Assembly: GCF_033115175.1 (NCBI RefSeq)
Contig: NC_084827.1
Coordinates: 125,147,701-125,211,700 of the forward strand
Source of the DNA: Lepus europaeus
Taxonomy: Eukaryota > Chordata > Mammalia > Lagomorpha > Leporidae
Direction of reading: 5' to 3'
DNA: 64,000 nt
Part shown: piece after piece, positions 36,840-64,000 of the stretch
Layout: every line of letters begins with the position of its first letter
Position numbering within the stretch: position 1 is the stretch's first letter
Made by a program: the position numbers and the translations under genes
The notes under the pieces: model-generated
What the model was told of the DNA's origin: nothing
Database searches by the model: none
The model's input: only the letters and a program-made list of their open reading frames with translations

Positions 36840-37170
36840 ATCATTCTAAATTTTCCTCCCCATCCATTTCTCAGCTGTTAAATCTTACTGTAGCCCCTAT
36901 CTTTACTGCTCTAATTTGAATCTTTATCAATCCCCCTCCACGATACAAGTGAGCCTCCTAACTGGGTCCCTTATGTAAGGACTTTCCATGACCTACCTTT
37001 TCAATTATACAGTTGCTAGTTAATCTTTCAGTAAAGCTCTTAATTTAAAAACTGAAAGTTGCTTTCGACTTCCCACTGGCAAATAATGCAATCCCTTACA
37101 GTAGCACAAGACCTTTGGCTCTCACCTCGAATTGCAAGTTCCAATTTATAACAGCTTCCCACTTGTCTTA
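36840..37170 (-). mobile_element. Probable ancient LINE fragment, antisense
   Basis: Pyrimidine-rich plus strand with 'gtgagcctcctaactgggtc' and 'tgcaatcccttacagtagca' resembles the same old LINE family, in antisense, as 34690-35345. The assignment is by feel only. Confidence 0.4.
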
Positions 37171-40100
37171 ATATAATCAAACTGAAGTACATTGCATGGG
37201 ATTATGCACGTACTTCCCTACACTCCTACGTCTGCAATAAATAGCTCAAGCTTTCAATGTTCAAATATTTTTTCACCATAAATTGTAAATACAATTTCAA
37301 AAAACTTGAAAAGGAAAAAGTTATACAGAGTATTGCCATTTTAACAGAACATCTTTGTCTATTTCTCCCCAATTTCCTCTGTAAGTTTAAACATAGCAAA
37401 TGTATAATTTTGTATATTTCTCCCATATATATTATACTTATCTATTCCTTGTCATGGGCAAAAATAACATATCAAAAACAAAAAAAAAATTGAAAAGGAG
37501 AAAAACAGGAGAAAAAAGGACAAAACAAGGGTGGGGACAAAATAGAGCTCTGAATAAGGTTGAAGATGCATAGCATGAGGATCTACTCATCTACCATGGG
37601 TGTTGAGCAACACATTTGGCTCTCAATTTTTCTAGCAGTGAATGTAAAACAGAAAGTTTGTCAGTTATCCAATTCCCAGTGCCCATAAATTTCTCCTGGA
37701 ACACTGAGTGACACACTAAATAATATTTGGGAAGATTCCTTGTAAGAGATGGTTAATTCTCTTTTTATGTCAAAGCTCATATTAGGAATCAATATAGACA
37801 GATGCCACTCTGCATATCAGAGTGATTTGGCAAAAACCATCCTTGGGCAGTTACTGGATAGTTATCAAGGTACTCAGTTCTTTGCTGGTCTGCTTGAAAT
37901 AATGGATAAATATTAATATATAAAGTACTCATATATAATGATATATTTGAGTATTAATAGTCATAGTAGTATCTGAATTTTTATCACTTAGAAAATTTTT
38001 TGAATATTTTTTCTCTTCATGCTAGTTTTAAATAGTTATTAGGTAAAATCTTAAAACTTCAGGTCCTATCTGGCAGTTGAGTCTTGCTGAGAGGCTACAT
38101 TTTATGTTGCAAAGCAAAAATTTTCACTTTCTTTTCATGGCCATTTTTAATCATTGGGAAAGTACTCTGAGTACAAGAATGTGGCTAGGTCAGGATGTTA
38201 CAGTTTTGGGCTTTTGTCCAGGATAGAGAATAGGATGTTATCATAGGGATAATCAAACACAAAGTTGAATAGCATACTCAGATTTGCAGAGGTTGTCCCC
38301 AACCTTGAATGCCCTCCATAAATATGACTAGGTGGAGCTATAAGTTTTCGACCCAAAGATTCAACTTTACTGTGGAATTTTGATATTAAACGCTGTTAAG
38401 AAACATAGGTTCTAAAATCTTAATTTTCCCATTTCCCATGATTGCTTTATCAGTGTTTGTAAGGCGGTTGAGATACCTGGATCACACATGAAAGGGACAC
38501 TCTTCAAGTTACAATCTACAAATGATTGGTCTTACACACTTACTTCCCCTGCTTAAATACAGATAAGTTGTTTAGATATATGGTTACATTGTAAAGATAT
38601 TTTTAGACAACATTTTATGGATCTCAAGACAGACCTAATCATTTGGCAAGAATAGTGGCCCATCTATTGCATTCTATCCTAGAGATGGAGGATTATGGGG
38701 CAAGTGAATTCTCTCTCTCTCTCTCTGTCTCTCTCTCTGTCTCTCTCTCTTTGTCATGTGAATAGAAGTTTGAGGTATTGCACAGTACTATAAGGAAGAC
38801 CTGTGGTAAATCTCACCCACATCTCCATTGTGGGTACCAGTTAGTGTAGCTCCTTTCTCAACTCCACCACTATGTGTGTCAGTCCTCACTCCTAACATCT
38901 TTCAACTGGCTCCATGAGGTCTCCTAGAAAGTCATGTTTTCTCCTTTCACTTTAATTCTAGATCCAGATGCTTCAAAGGCTGTCAGAACATGTGATTAAA
39001 TTAGTGCAGTCAGGGGCACAAGAAGATCAAAATAGAATATAATCTTTTAAATATGTACTGAAAACTTGACCTATCATAGTATATTGCTAAATTGTTTTCA
39101 AAATTTATTTTTCTAACAGCTATAAAATATTTTATAGAGCATCTATATCATAATTAAACCTCTTTATTATTTTATATAAACAAATTATTAGAATTAATTT
39201 TTTTTACTTATTTAGATTTTTTCCTTCTATATGGGGCATACAGTAAAGGTTGTAGCATAATTTATGGTGATACAAAAAGAAATGACTAGGTATTTTAGAC
39301 TATGAAAGGCAATATAAAGTAAGAAAGAAACAGGAGGAGGGGAGGAATGAGACAAGCACTAAAAGGTCTTCATGGTAGGACTAAATATTAAGCTTATTTT
39401 TTCCATTACTGTAACACAAAGACTTTATAGTGTCAGTCATAGGCCTTCTATAAACCTTTGTTGAATGAATGAAAAATAAAGAAACAAGTGACATACTTGT
39501 ATATCCAGTGAGAATTAAGTTCATACTGATATCTTATCCATTCGTAAACTAGACTTAGATCCATGTGAATACTAGGTTTTAAATTTATTTTAATTTAAGG
39601 ACAAAGGTGGCACACATCCTGCTTTTAATGAGAATTCTCCTGATTACAGAACAAAAGGCATCCTCAGGGCCCGTATTCAGTGATGGTTGAAAATATTCCG
39701 GAAGTATGTATATAGCATAAATGATTTGAGTCCATAATACCATTTCTTACTTGCTGATTAATACTGTGAAATGTATTCATTTTGTCTGTAATGTCTTTGA
39801 TCAACTCAGATTTCTCTCAGTATATTCATGAACAGTGTGTTTTACACTAATACTTTCAAGGGTTAAATTCTTAGAACTGCTACCTAAAGACTCCTGATAA
39901 AAGTATTGTGTGGTAGCATAGAAATCACACTAAACTCCTGATGTGGATTCTTGTTCCTAACTAATTTTATCACTAACTAGTTGCTGACCTGAAGCAGATT
40001 ACTTAAGTTTCTAAGCCTAATTTTCCTCCCCTGTACAGTGAGGCAGTTACAGTAGACAAACCCATCCCCAGGATTCCATGGATTTGCAGGTCATCCTGGT

Positions 40101-41468
40101 CAACAGCCCATCAATCTGTAAGGAAGAAGCCCCTCAGCATGAGGAGACTAAGTGCTGCTGCTTCTCTAAAGTTAGGCCTGGAGTCCAGGAGACAGTCACA
40201 CATGGTAGATGTAAGCATGGGCTTTGCAGATGGTCTGTCACTAGTATGTGTGCTAGTGCAAGTATTATTCTTAGAAATCTGGTTTCCCTCTCTATGAAGT
40301 GAGAATAATTCAACATTTATAGTTCTTATATTAAATGAGATAATATAAATATTGCACTAAATACATTGTCTAATATAAAGTTAAGGATTAAGGGATCCTA
40401 TAAATTAAGAAAAGCAATCTGTGCACTGACCTTTATCCTTTATCCTTTATTATTTATTAATAGCAGTCTATTAATAAATACAACTTTATGTTGTTTGATC
40501 AGTACTATGCTGATGCTACCTAACAGTTGTAATAAATTTGCTACCTAACAGCTGTAATCAATTTCTTTCCTCACAGAAATTTAAGTGGGATAAATAAATA
40601 TGCTACCTAACAGCTGTAATCAATTTCTTTCCTCACAGAAATTTCAGTGGAAATCTGCTTCACTTCTCGGTTTGTTTAGAAACAGATTTTTGGGAAGTTT
40701 CTAGTTTGGGGGGTTATAAATAAATATTAATTACCCTTGACTTTGATCATATATAGATTACATTTAAATATAAATAAAGTAAAAACCATTCCTAGATAAG
40801 AGAGATATGTTTAGAATACTGTATAAATTCTCATTTTATAATTTAAAGCAATTACTTAACCCATATAAGAAAAGTGAAGGTAAAAAATGTTCTAAAATGT
40901 GGGAAGCCAGAGTACTTTGCTTTGCTTATGAATACAGAAGGAAATGTCTGTTTACCTTGACCCTTTAATAGTTGATTAACTTTCTAACAGAGTTTTTATT
41001 CCCTTTACCAACAATTGTCACCATGCCTTGTGGAAACTGATAATCTGCAAGTTCAAGGAGAATACTTGCATGAAATCAGTATGGCCTAACTTGTTCCCAC
41101 AACTTGGAGAGACACTTTCAATTGCAGGACCCCCTGTGTTAATTGGCTCCCAAAAATTTGCTGTGTCAATCTGTGTTCATGATGATTTTAGGATCTATTA
41201 AATTTTATAACAAGAGTTCTCAGTTAACATTATGTGTTTAAGAATGTGTCTTTGTTGATTCTAGGTTTCTTCTCATTCATGAGATGTGAGCCGAAACTGA
41301 TCTGTAGCTAGTTGTGGAAAAGAAATCACTTACAGTTCTGCTACAAAGTCTCTACAGGATACAAGGTAAGTAATGTGTTTTATAGATAAAGAATCTACAC
41401 TGATTTACAAACCTTCCCCATGTTAAATATCTAAACTTTTTAAAGCCATTCTATAGTGAAATCACTGA
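37171..41468. other. 4.3 kb intergenic block, mostly unique sequence
   Basis: No young SINE or L1. It holds a CT/GT microsatellite at 38708-38753, L2/MIR-like remnants at about 39395-39490 and 39930-40070, a short tandem repeat at 40514-40648 (listed separately) and an exon-like segment at 41265-41365 (see findings). No protein-coding gene is supported. Poverty in recent insertions could mark functional non-coding DNA, but this is not shown by sequence alone. Confidence 0.45.
40514..40648. repeat. Local tandem repeat (25- and 62-bp spacing)
   Basis: The phrase 'tgctacctaacag' starts at 40514, 40539 and 40601. The second and third copies match over about 50 bases, including 'tcaatttctttcctcacaga', giving a 62-bp period. 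The first copy is partial. Confidence 0.85.
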
Positions 41469-41592
41469 TCCCAGGCATATTAGTAGGAAACTGGATCAGA
41501 AGTTGAGCACACAGGATTCGAACCTTGCGCTCAAGTGGGATGCCAGCATTGCAGACAGCAGCTTAACCTGCTGTACTATAATAGCAGCCCCT
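41469..41592 (-). mobile_element. CSINE fragment
   Basis: Antisense 5' part of an old C-repeat: 'aggcatattagtaggaaact', 'ggattcgaaccttgcgctca' (tRNA-like B-box region), 'gcttaacctgctgtactat' and 'agcagcccc'. The tail half is missing. Confidence 0.75.
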
Positions 41593-41711
41593 AGACTTTA
41601 ATTTTTATAATAATTCAATTTTAGAAGTTTCTTAGGGATTAGTTCATTATTTTCTGTCTCTATAGTTCTATTTAATGTTATCATTTGATTAATCCTCATG
41701 AAGTTTTGCTT

Positions 41712-41826
41712 TATTTTTGAACATTTATTTTATTAATTTGAAAGACAGTGTCAGAGGGAAAAATACAGAGAGATAAAGAGGTTTTTCTTCTGTCAGCTTA
41801 ACTTGCTCCACCACAACACCAGCCTA
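41712..41826 (-). mobile_element. CSINE with large internal deletion
   Basis: 'atttattttattaatttgaa' (tail side) runs into 'cttaacttgctccaccacaa' (5' side) with the whole middle lost, leaving about 115 bases. Confidence 0.7.
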
Positions 41827-42473
41827 GATTTCACTTATCGTAAATGTAATTTTAAAGGACTGAATATTGAATTTACATACAACTTCCTATTTTGTCCAAA
41901 ATCAATAAGAAAGGGATTATTAAATGAATATATTTTAGAGCTTCTGAATTACAGACAGATCAAAAGGAAGACTTAAAACCTTGGTTAAGCTATTGTGGAT
42001 ATACCTGCTATGCTTACCACCACAGTGCTGGTTGACGTGGTGTTATCTGTTTTGATATCTTACCTGCCTAATTTGGTACTCTATGGTTGGTGATGGTAAG
42101 GAGAATAGGTATAGTTGAAAGTTAAAAAATAGCCAAAAATGGTGTACCAGAATCCTGTCTGAGTCTGCCAGAAGCCTTGCTCTCTCCCCACTTGTCCACT
42201 CTCAAACTTGCCAAGCCTTGTTCGCTTTGGCTTTATTTTAAAAAATGCATTTCTGGTGAGTGAGAAAAGGTTTTGTACTGTGTTTTCAATGACTCACCCA
42301 AAATAACTCCATTCAATTTGTAAAAGGTCCTGTTCTGAATGCAGATTGTATTTGTTCTGAGATGGGCATGAAGGCGAGGCAGAAGGGAGATTAGAGAAGG
42401 GAAACGAGGTAGGAGAGGCCAGTGCAAGTTTTATTTATTCAGCTTCTGGCACACACCAAAAGAATACTTTAAA

Positions 42474-42474
<1 letters not shown>

Positions 42475-42529
<55 letters not shown>

Positions 42530-42562
42530 TAAGTGAGAGAGAGAGAGAGAGAGAGAGAGAAA
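42475..42562. repeat. Compound TG/AG microsatellite
   Basis: A TG run (about 42477-42505) is followed by two AG runs separated by 'taagtgag'. It is likely to be length-polymorphic. Confidence 0.95.
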
Positions 42563-45500
42563 GTAACCATTGTGGGGTCTGTACCTTTTAAAGCTTTTCA
42601 AGATCAATCAGTATAAGATAGATACTTGACTCATTTAGTCAGTCACCAGCTTTCCTTTTCCTGGTCTTCATAAAATGCAGAGGGGAGATTTACACATAAA
42701 TATATAATTCCAATCACTCTTATATGGACAGTGAACTCACACAATTTTTAAAAGTTCTTATATATATTATATTATATTATATACATATATATATAAAAAC
42801 ACAGGAACTAGAAAATAAACTAATATCTGGGAGTAAAAGTGAATCAGTAAATTGATCAAATTATAGGATGGCATTAATAGGAGACACAATAATGACATCT
42901 CCTATTAGTTTTGTACTGCAGAAAAATCCTTAATATCCTTAATGTAGTTGTTATACTAAGCATTTGATATTGATACATACATGACTCTAAAAGCTTTTAT
43001 GATCCAAAATGTCAGAGATCTTTTAAAGCAGCATTTTAGGGCAGACTAAGAAAAAAAAGGATTGGTCCAAATGAGCATCAAGGGTAATTCAGTACATTCA
43101 CAGAAGAATTTCAAACATTTTGGCTTTCCCATGTGTAACTATGTCCAGTAAAGAGGATTTAAAACTTCCTTTGAGTTATTTCACAAATTCATGAAACCAA
43201 ACAAATGAAGTTTATTCTGTTACATAATCCTGTTTCCCTCCAATGTTGATGAAGAATAGATGAGCATTCTTACCTGTTGCTCAGAAACACCAGAGAATTG
43301 AGTCTCTGAAAGGAAAACAAACTAGCCACAAGATTTCACAGTGCAGGAGAGAAATTTTGGATTTTGTGGTAAACTGAAGAAGCTGAGATATGTGAAGAAG
43401 TAATAAAACTGACAAGCCACTTTAACATCTCCCAAATCTAATGTATATAAATGGAGGGTTTGCTCAGATTGTGTAAATAACTTGCAAGTCAAAGTTCTAG
43501 TGATATTAACACCTACTTCTCCTTTTGATGTAGGTTTGGGAAAATAAAAGAAATCAACATAGCACATTATTGTGCCATATTAGGGCTTCCTTAAGAGGAA
43601 AAACAATCAATCTAGTGGTCCTTGAATTTTTGATGATGTGGAAAACCCTAATAAGCAGTAGGCTTAAATTATAGACCGAAACATGAAAATTGATTATTTT
43701 AAAATATATTCAATAGAAGAAATACTCCAATGAGAAAGACTTGAATAATTAACAATGGCTTACAAGAAATATATCAAAGACTTCATCTAAATCAGACTAA
43801 CTACTTCTCATAGTTCACTGATATGATTTGTAAATAAATCTTTGAAATATTTTGAAGAGTTTATTCTCATATTAAAGGATCCCAAAAGATTCTATGTTAA
43901 GATGAATTTTAGAACTATTGGATTGAACAAAATTATACCATGCTTTTCAAAAATTAAATTTTGAATACTTCTCAAGTTTTTTTACACTCATTTGTGACCT
44001 GGGTTGGAGGTGGATGAAGTAGAGAGGCTATAATATGAAGAATTTTCCAAGCTTTTTCATGTAGAGTTTCTTATTTTAGGTAATTCTATTGAAATATTAA
44101 ATGCTGCTGTGTTCATTTATCTGAAATTCTACTTAACTTATGCCTCCAAGCTCAATACTGTCTTAATAAGGGATGAAATTCTTATATGCCTACAACTCCA
44201 CCATTCTTTGATCAGAGTTTGAATTATTAAAATTTTGAGGCACAAAATCAAATTTTCGATTACATAGATTATATCAAAGAAACAACACATTAGCTGGAAT
44301 CAAAATGCCTAGACTACCCAATAGTAAATTTTGCTTTGCCATGTTGAGGCCTGTGTTAAGGTTTAGAAAAATTAAAAATGACTAATACAATCAAATTTGG
44401 CATACTGTTTCCCCTTAAAATTGTCTAATTTAACCAGAGTATGCATTCTGTACAAGCATGAATTTGTGCCAATTTTAAAATACAACTACATAAGCATAAA
44501 GACAGATACTATTACTAGTATAATAATCCACAATATAAATAAGTTGACTTATGCTTTCCCTTTTACAATACAGTTATTCTAACAGGTATACTGAGTATAC
44601 TTTATTTTGTGTGATCCTGACATCAACTTGGGAAAGTAGTTATTATGATTGCTATTTCACAGATGAGGAATGTGATGGCCAGGGATATTACCTGTCTTGT
44701 CTGAGACACAGCTAGAAAAAAAGGGAAATGCATTTCAAACTTTAGTCTAATAACATAGCCCCTATTATTCCTACTTTATTGCACTAGCTAGAATTATCCA
44801 CATCTCACACAAATTTATTGTTTCCTCTAGCTTGTAAGAATCAATGATGTAAACAGTATTCTTCATGTAGAAGTTTTGAAATGTTGACTTGCAGTTGGTC
44901 TTCAAATCTGTACTTGTTTGGGAAGAAAAAAGCAAACATCTAGACTCTTCTCATATGAACATTCATTATTGAGTAAATGGAACACCATGAACATTTTAAA
45001 AAAATTCAAAGGTGACATTACAAGTAAAATCCTCTATGTGTCAAGGCATTACCACCCAGTTTCATGGAGATTTCCCTCTTTTATTTCTGCATCCTCAAAA
45101 GTTGCATGAAAAATGGCTATCTAGAAGAAAACATTTACTTGTTCTGTTAGAGGATTGATAATTGCTATACTCTCTTATAATGTTAGTTGCTAGAATTTCC
45201 TCCATTATTTGACCCTGGGTGTTCTGTATTGAAATATAAACTATGGTTCCTTATTGCTTTTCTCAAGAAATCTTTGTTGTTGTCTAAAAATGTATTTAAA
45301 TAAGAGCAAAGCTAAATAAAAGATAAAAGGTCTTAGAGAAAATAACATGAGGCAAATATTTTATCAGTCTGAGTGCCTTTTCTGAAGAACATAATATCAA
45401 TAGATAGGAAATTTACCTCAAGAAGGTTTATTATCCCTTGCCGGGATCAACTCTGTAAAGAAAGTGTGAGAATAAGGGGTACAAGAAAAATATTGAGAAG

Positions 45501-46949
45501 TGTTCTTTCATCTCCTAGGTATACAGTCTGGCTGGTAAGCCAAACATACCCTTCAGGGTTAGTCACATTATGCACTGTACATTCCACTCAAGAAATAAAT
45601 GCTATAGATACTCTGTGGTGCATCAGAGAATTGCGGGAGGGGTATGATGAGAAGTGGTGCAATGATGGAGTCGTGAGTTTCTGGCTAAGCCGGATTTTCA
45701 AAGTCATGAAGGTACTGGACAGAAAGATCAGGAATGCATTAAGAGGCAAGGACAAGCACCAGCTACAGCACACGGAGATGACAGAATTGAAGCTGAGCCC
45801 CAGTGGACAGTACCGGACCCCTAAGGGCTCCGTATGATACTGAAGGCAGCCTCTGTTGTAGGATTTCACCATCTCTTCCAATGCCTGCTCTTTAGGCAGC
45901 TCCTGTACTCCCTCTTACTTGCCCTGCAGGTAGCTAGATTCTGTCCTATAGTGCAGGGCCATTAAACTGTTGGCTGCATACTACTTTAGGCCTCTTAAAG
46001 GCTGAAGACCTAAAGAGTCAAAGAAAAGAATCCCTAAGAGTGAAATGTCAAGCCATGGAGAGACTTCAGTACCACTGTTCTTTACATTTCACAGGAAGCA
46101 CATAAGGCCCAGGGTAACGTTATGATGGTTCTGGAAAACTCATTAGAAGTCATTGATTTTAGTAAGAAATAGGGATGCTCCAAGAACTGTAAATCAGGGG
46201 CAATGTGCTAAACAGAAGGGAAGAATGAAAGCAGGAAAACCAGTATGCCACCTCTCATATTTTAGTACTCTATATGTTTTATGAGTAAGTACCCAAAACA
46301 GAATTATGCACCGTATCACCTCGAGAACATTCTGTGTCCTAAATTCTCCAAAAAATTGTGATTTCCTTCAACTGTCAATGATGATACATTCAATTGCTGT
46401 GTAATACAAGTGTTTCAGTACCATGCTCTTGGTTTTACTGTCATAATTTCCAAATGAAAAAAATATAATTTCTTCCTTAAAATATCGTGTTAATGCAAAA
46501 TACTTTCAAGTAAGCATCAAAAAGTGTTCTAACGTGTTCTTCAGAGTATAGACAGTACACTAAGATATTGGAAGGCTTGCACAGAATGTGTGGGAAGCTT
46601 AGGGGCCATTGTTGCTTTTTATGTCATACTGTATCTGATTCTGCTTAGAATTTGAGTCTTTCTCTTAAGGAGATTTCACAAATAACAAAAGGGAATGCTG
46701 AAGCTCATCTGAAACTTTGTTCTGAACTTTGACCTTTGTTTCTCATAGCTTCATGTAGCACCAAAACGAACCAATTAATCTACATTTTCAGGTCATTCCT
46801 TCATTTTCCTCCCCTCCTCTCGGTCCAAGCTTCCAGATGAAATGATTTGATCTCAGTTCATTTTCACCCATGACTGCAATAACTAACTTTTTAAAGTCTG
46901 AGAGCAGCACGCCACGAGCTTGGCCTTCCCTGGTCTGACAGCCTGACAG
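42563..46949. other. 4.4 kb intergenic block upstream of ITPRID2
   Basis: A MIR-like remnant in sense lies at about 44600-44740 ('tttcacagatgaggaatgtg', 'gagacacagctagaaa'). TA-rich repeats occur at 42760-42795. A 154-codon open frame at 45373-45837 opens with GTG and has no ATG until about 45708, so it is not supported as a gene. No other gene is visible. Confidence 0.45.
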
Positions 46950-47423
46950 TGCCAGTCACGCGGCTGTCAGCCTGGGACACCAACCTAGCTTACAGTCAGG
47001 CACCTCCTCGAAGAACACGTCCCGGGAGCTCAAGCAGACACTTGTTTTCACGCGGGGGCGTTTTGCGAGACTCGGCCCTCCCCCTCTTCACCGCCGTGTT
47101 CGCGTGAGGGAGCGGGAGCTGACAGGAGACTCGGCCAGCACACCAAGCTCGCCCTTCGGGGCGGCAGCAGCGGGGGGCGGGTCCGCTCGGCCCGCCGCGC
47201 CCCGCCCCGCCGCGCCGCGCCGCGCCCCGCGCGCCCCTGGCCGGAAGGGGGCGTGGGCCGCCGCCGAGGGAGGGGCGTGCCGTGGCGAGGCGGCCGGCCC
47301 AGGCTGGGGCGCGCCGGGCGGAGGCGGGAGGCGGGGGGCAGGGAACCGGGGCCGGGCCGGCGCTCGGCTCCCAGCCGCGCTCGCTCGGCCACTCGCGCTC
47401 CCGCGCCGCGCCCCGCCGGCTTC

Positions 47424-47429
47424 ATGTGA
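47424..47429 (+). promoter_or_regulatory. ITPRID2: Start-stop upstream ORF (AUG-UGA) in the leader
   Basis: The only ATG in 47101-47640 is at 47424, and it is followed immediately by TGA. It lies 217 bases before the main start codon. Such minimal uORFs can hold initiating ribosomes and lower translation of the main frame. Relevance depends on transcription starting upstream of it. Confidence 0.5.
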
Positions 47430-47561
47430 AGCGCAGGCCCTCCGCCCCCTCCCTCCCCTTCCTTCCCTCCCTCCCTCCCTGTCCCCTCCTCCTCCGGCGC
47501 CCGCTCTCGCTCCCCGGGGCCCCCAGCCCGGCCGGGCGCTGACAGCAGGGGCAGGGGGTCC

Positions 47562-47589
47562 CCGCCGCCGCCGCCGCCACCGCCGCCGT
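47562..47589 (+). repeat. GCC triplet repeat in 5' leader
   Basis: About nine CCG/GCC units with one CAC interruption, about 50 bases before the start codon. It probably varies in length between individuals and adds strong structure to the leader. Confidence 0.8.
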
Positions 47590-47640
47590 CGTGTCTCACG
47601 CAGGCTCCCGGCTAGCGCGGCGGAGCCCCCCGGTGCGGCC

Positions 47641-64000
<16,360 letters not shown>

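Noticed and set aside
38708..38753. CT/GT simple repeat as a possible CRISPR or structured array
   Set aside because: Simple dinucleotide repeat without spacers, in a mammalian genome.
45373..45837. 154-codon open frame upstream of the gene
   Set aside because: It opens with GTG, has no ATG until about 45708, and I recognise no domain. No promoter or splice context.
47104..47640. Upstream in-frame extension of ITPRID2
   Set aside because: The frame is open but begins at GTG. No in-frame ATG precedes 47641, and the protein start at 47641 matches the known family N-terminus.

Overview
This is mammalian nuclear DNA, almost certainly from a lagomorph and most likely the rabbit (Oryctolagus cuniculus). 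The main evidence is about 30 copies of CSINE (the rabbit 'C repeat', a tRNA-derived SINE restricted to Lagomorpha) on both strands, together with L1 fragments whose 3' ends look like the rabbit type. No bacterial, organellar, CRISPR or operon-like features were seen.

Bases 1 to about 46,900 are intergenic and AT-rich. I found no credible protein-coding gene there. The stretch is built from CSINEs, one near full-length but dead L1 on the minus strand (14827-20999) with short flanking repeats, four 5'-truncated L1 tails, three copies of a short inverted-repeat (MITE-like) element, old MIR/L2/L1M-type debris and a few microsatellites. One unusual insertion (about 21453-21956) is the 3' end of an endogenous retrovirus (polypurine tract plus LTR) that carries a poly(A) tail and 12-bp target-site duplications, so it looks copied by L1 machinery rather than integrated as a provirus.

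Bases 46,950-48,330 form a GC-rich CpG-island promoter. It starts the only recognised gene, ITPRID2 (aliases SSFA2, KRAP), on the plus strand. Eight coding exons can be placed by splice signals, unbroken reading phase and similarity to the human protein as I remember it: 47641-47851, 48164-48209, 51818-51867, 52683-52739, 55725-55764, 55848-55946, 57445-57653 and 58894-59594. Together they encode the first 471 codons, a little over a third of the roughly 1,260-residue protein. They include the N-terminal IP3-receptor-binding region and its double-phenylalanine motif. A strong splice acceptor at 63989-63990, ten bases before the window ends, may open the next exon. The introns hold more CSINEs in both orientations.

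No new multi-gene system is visible. The points most worth a second look are the retroposed ERV end, the L1 with a tail-less CSINE joined between ORF1 and ORF2, a perfect 113-bp duplication inside that L1, a start-stop (AUG-UGA) upstream ORF in the ITPRID2 leader, and the MITE-like family.
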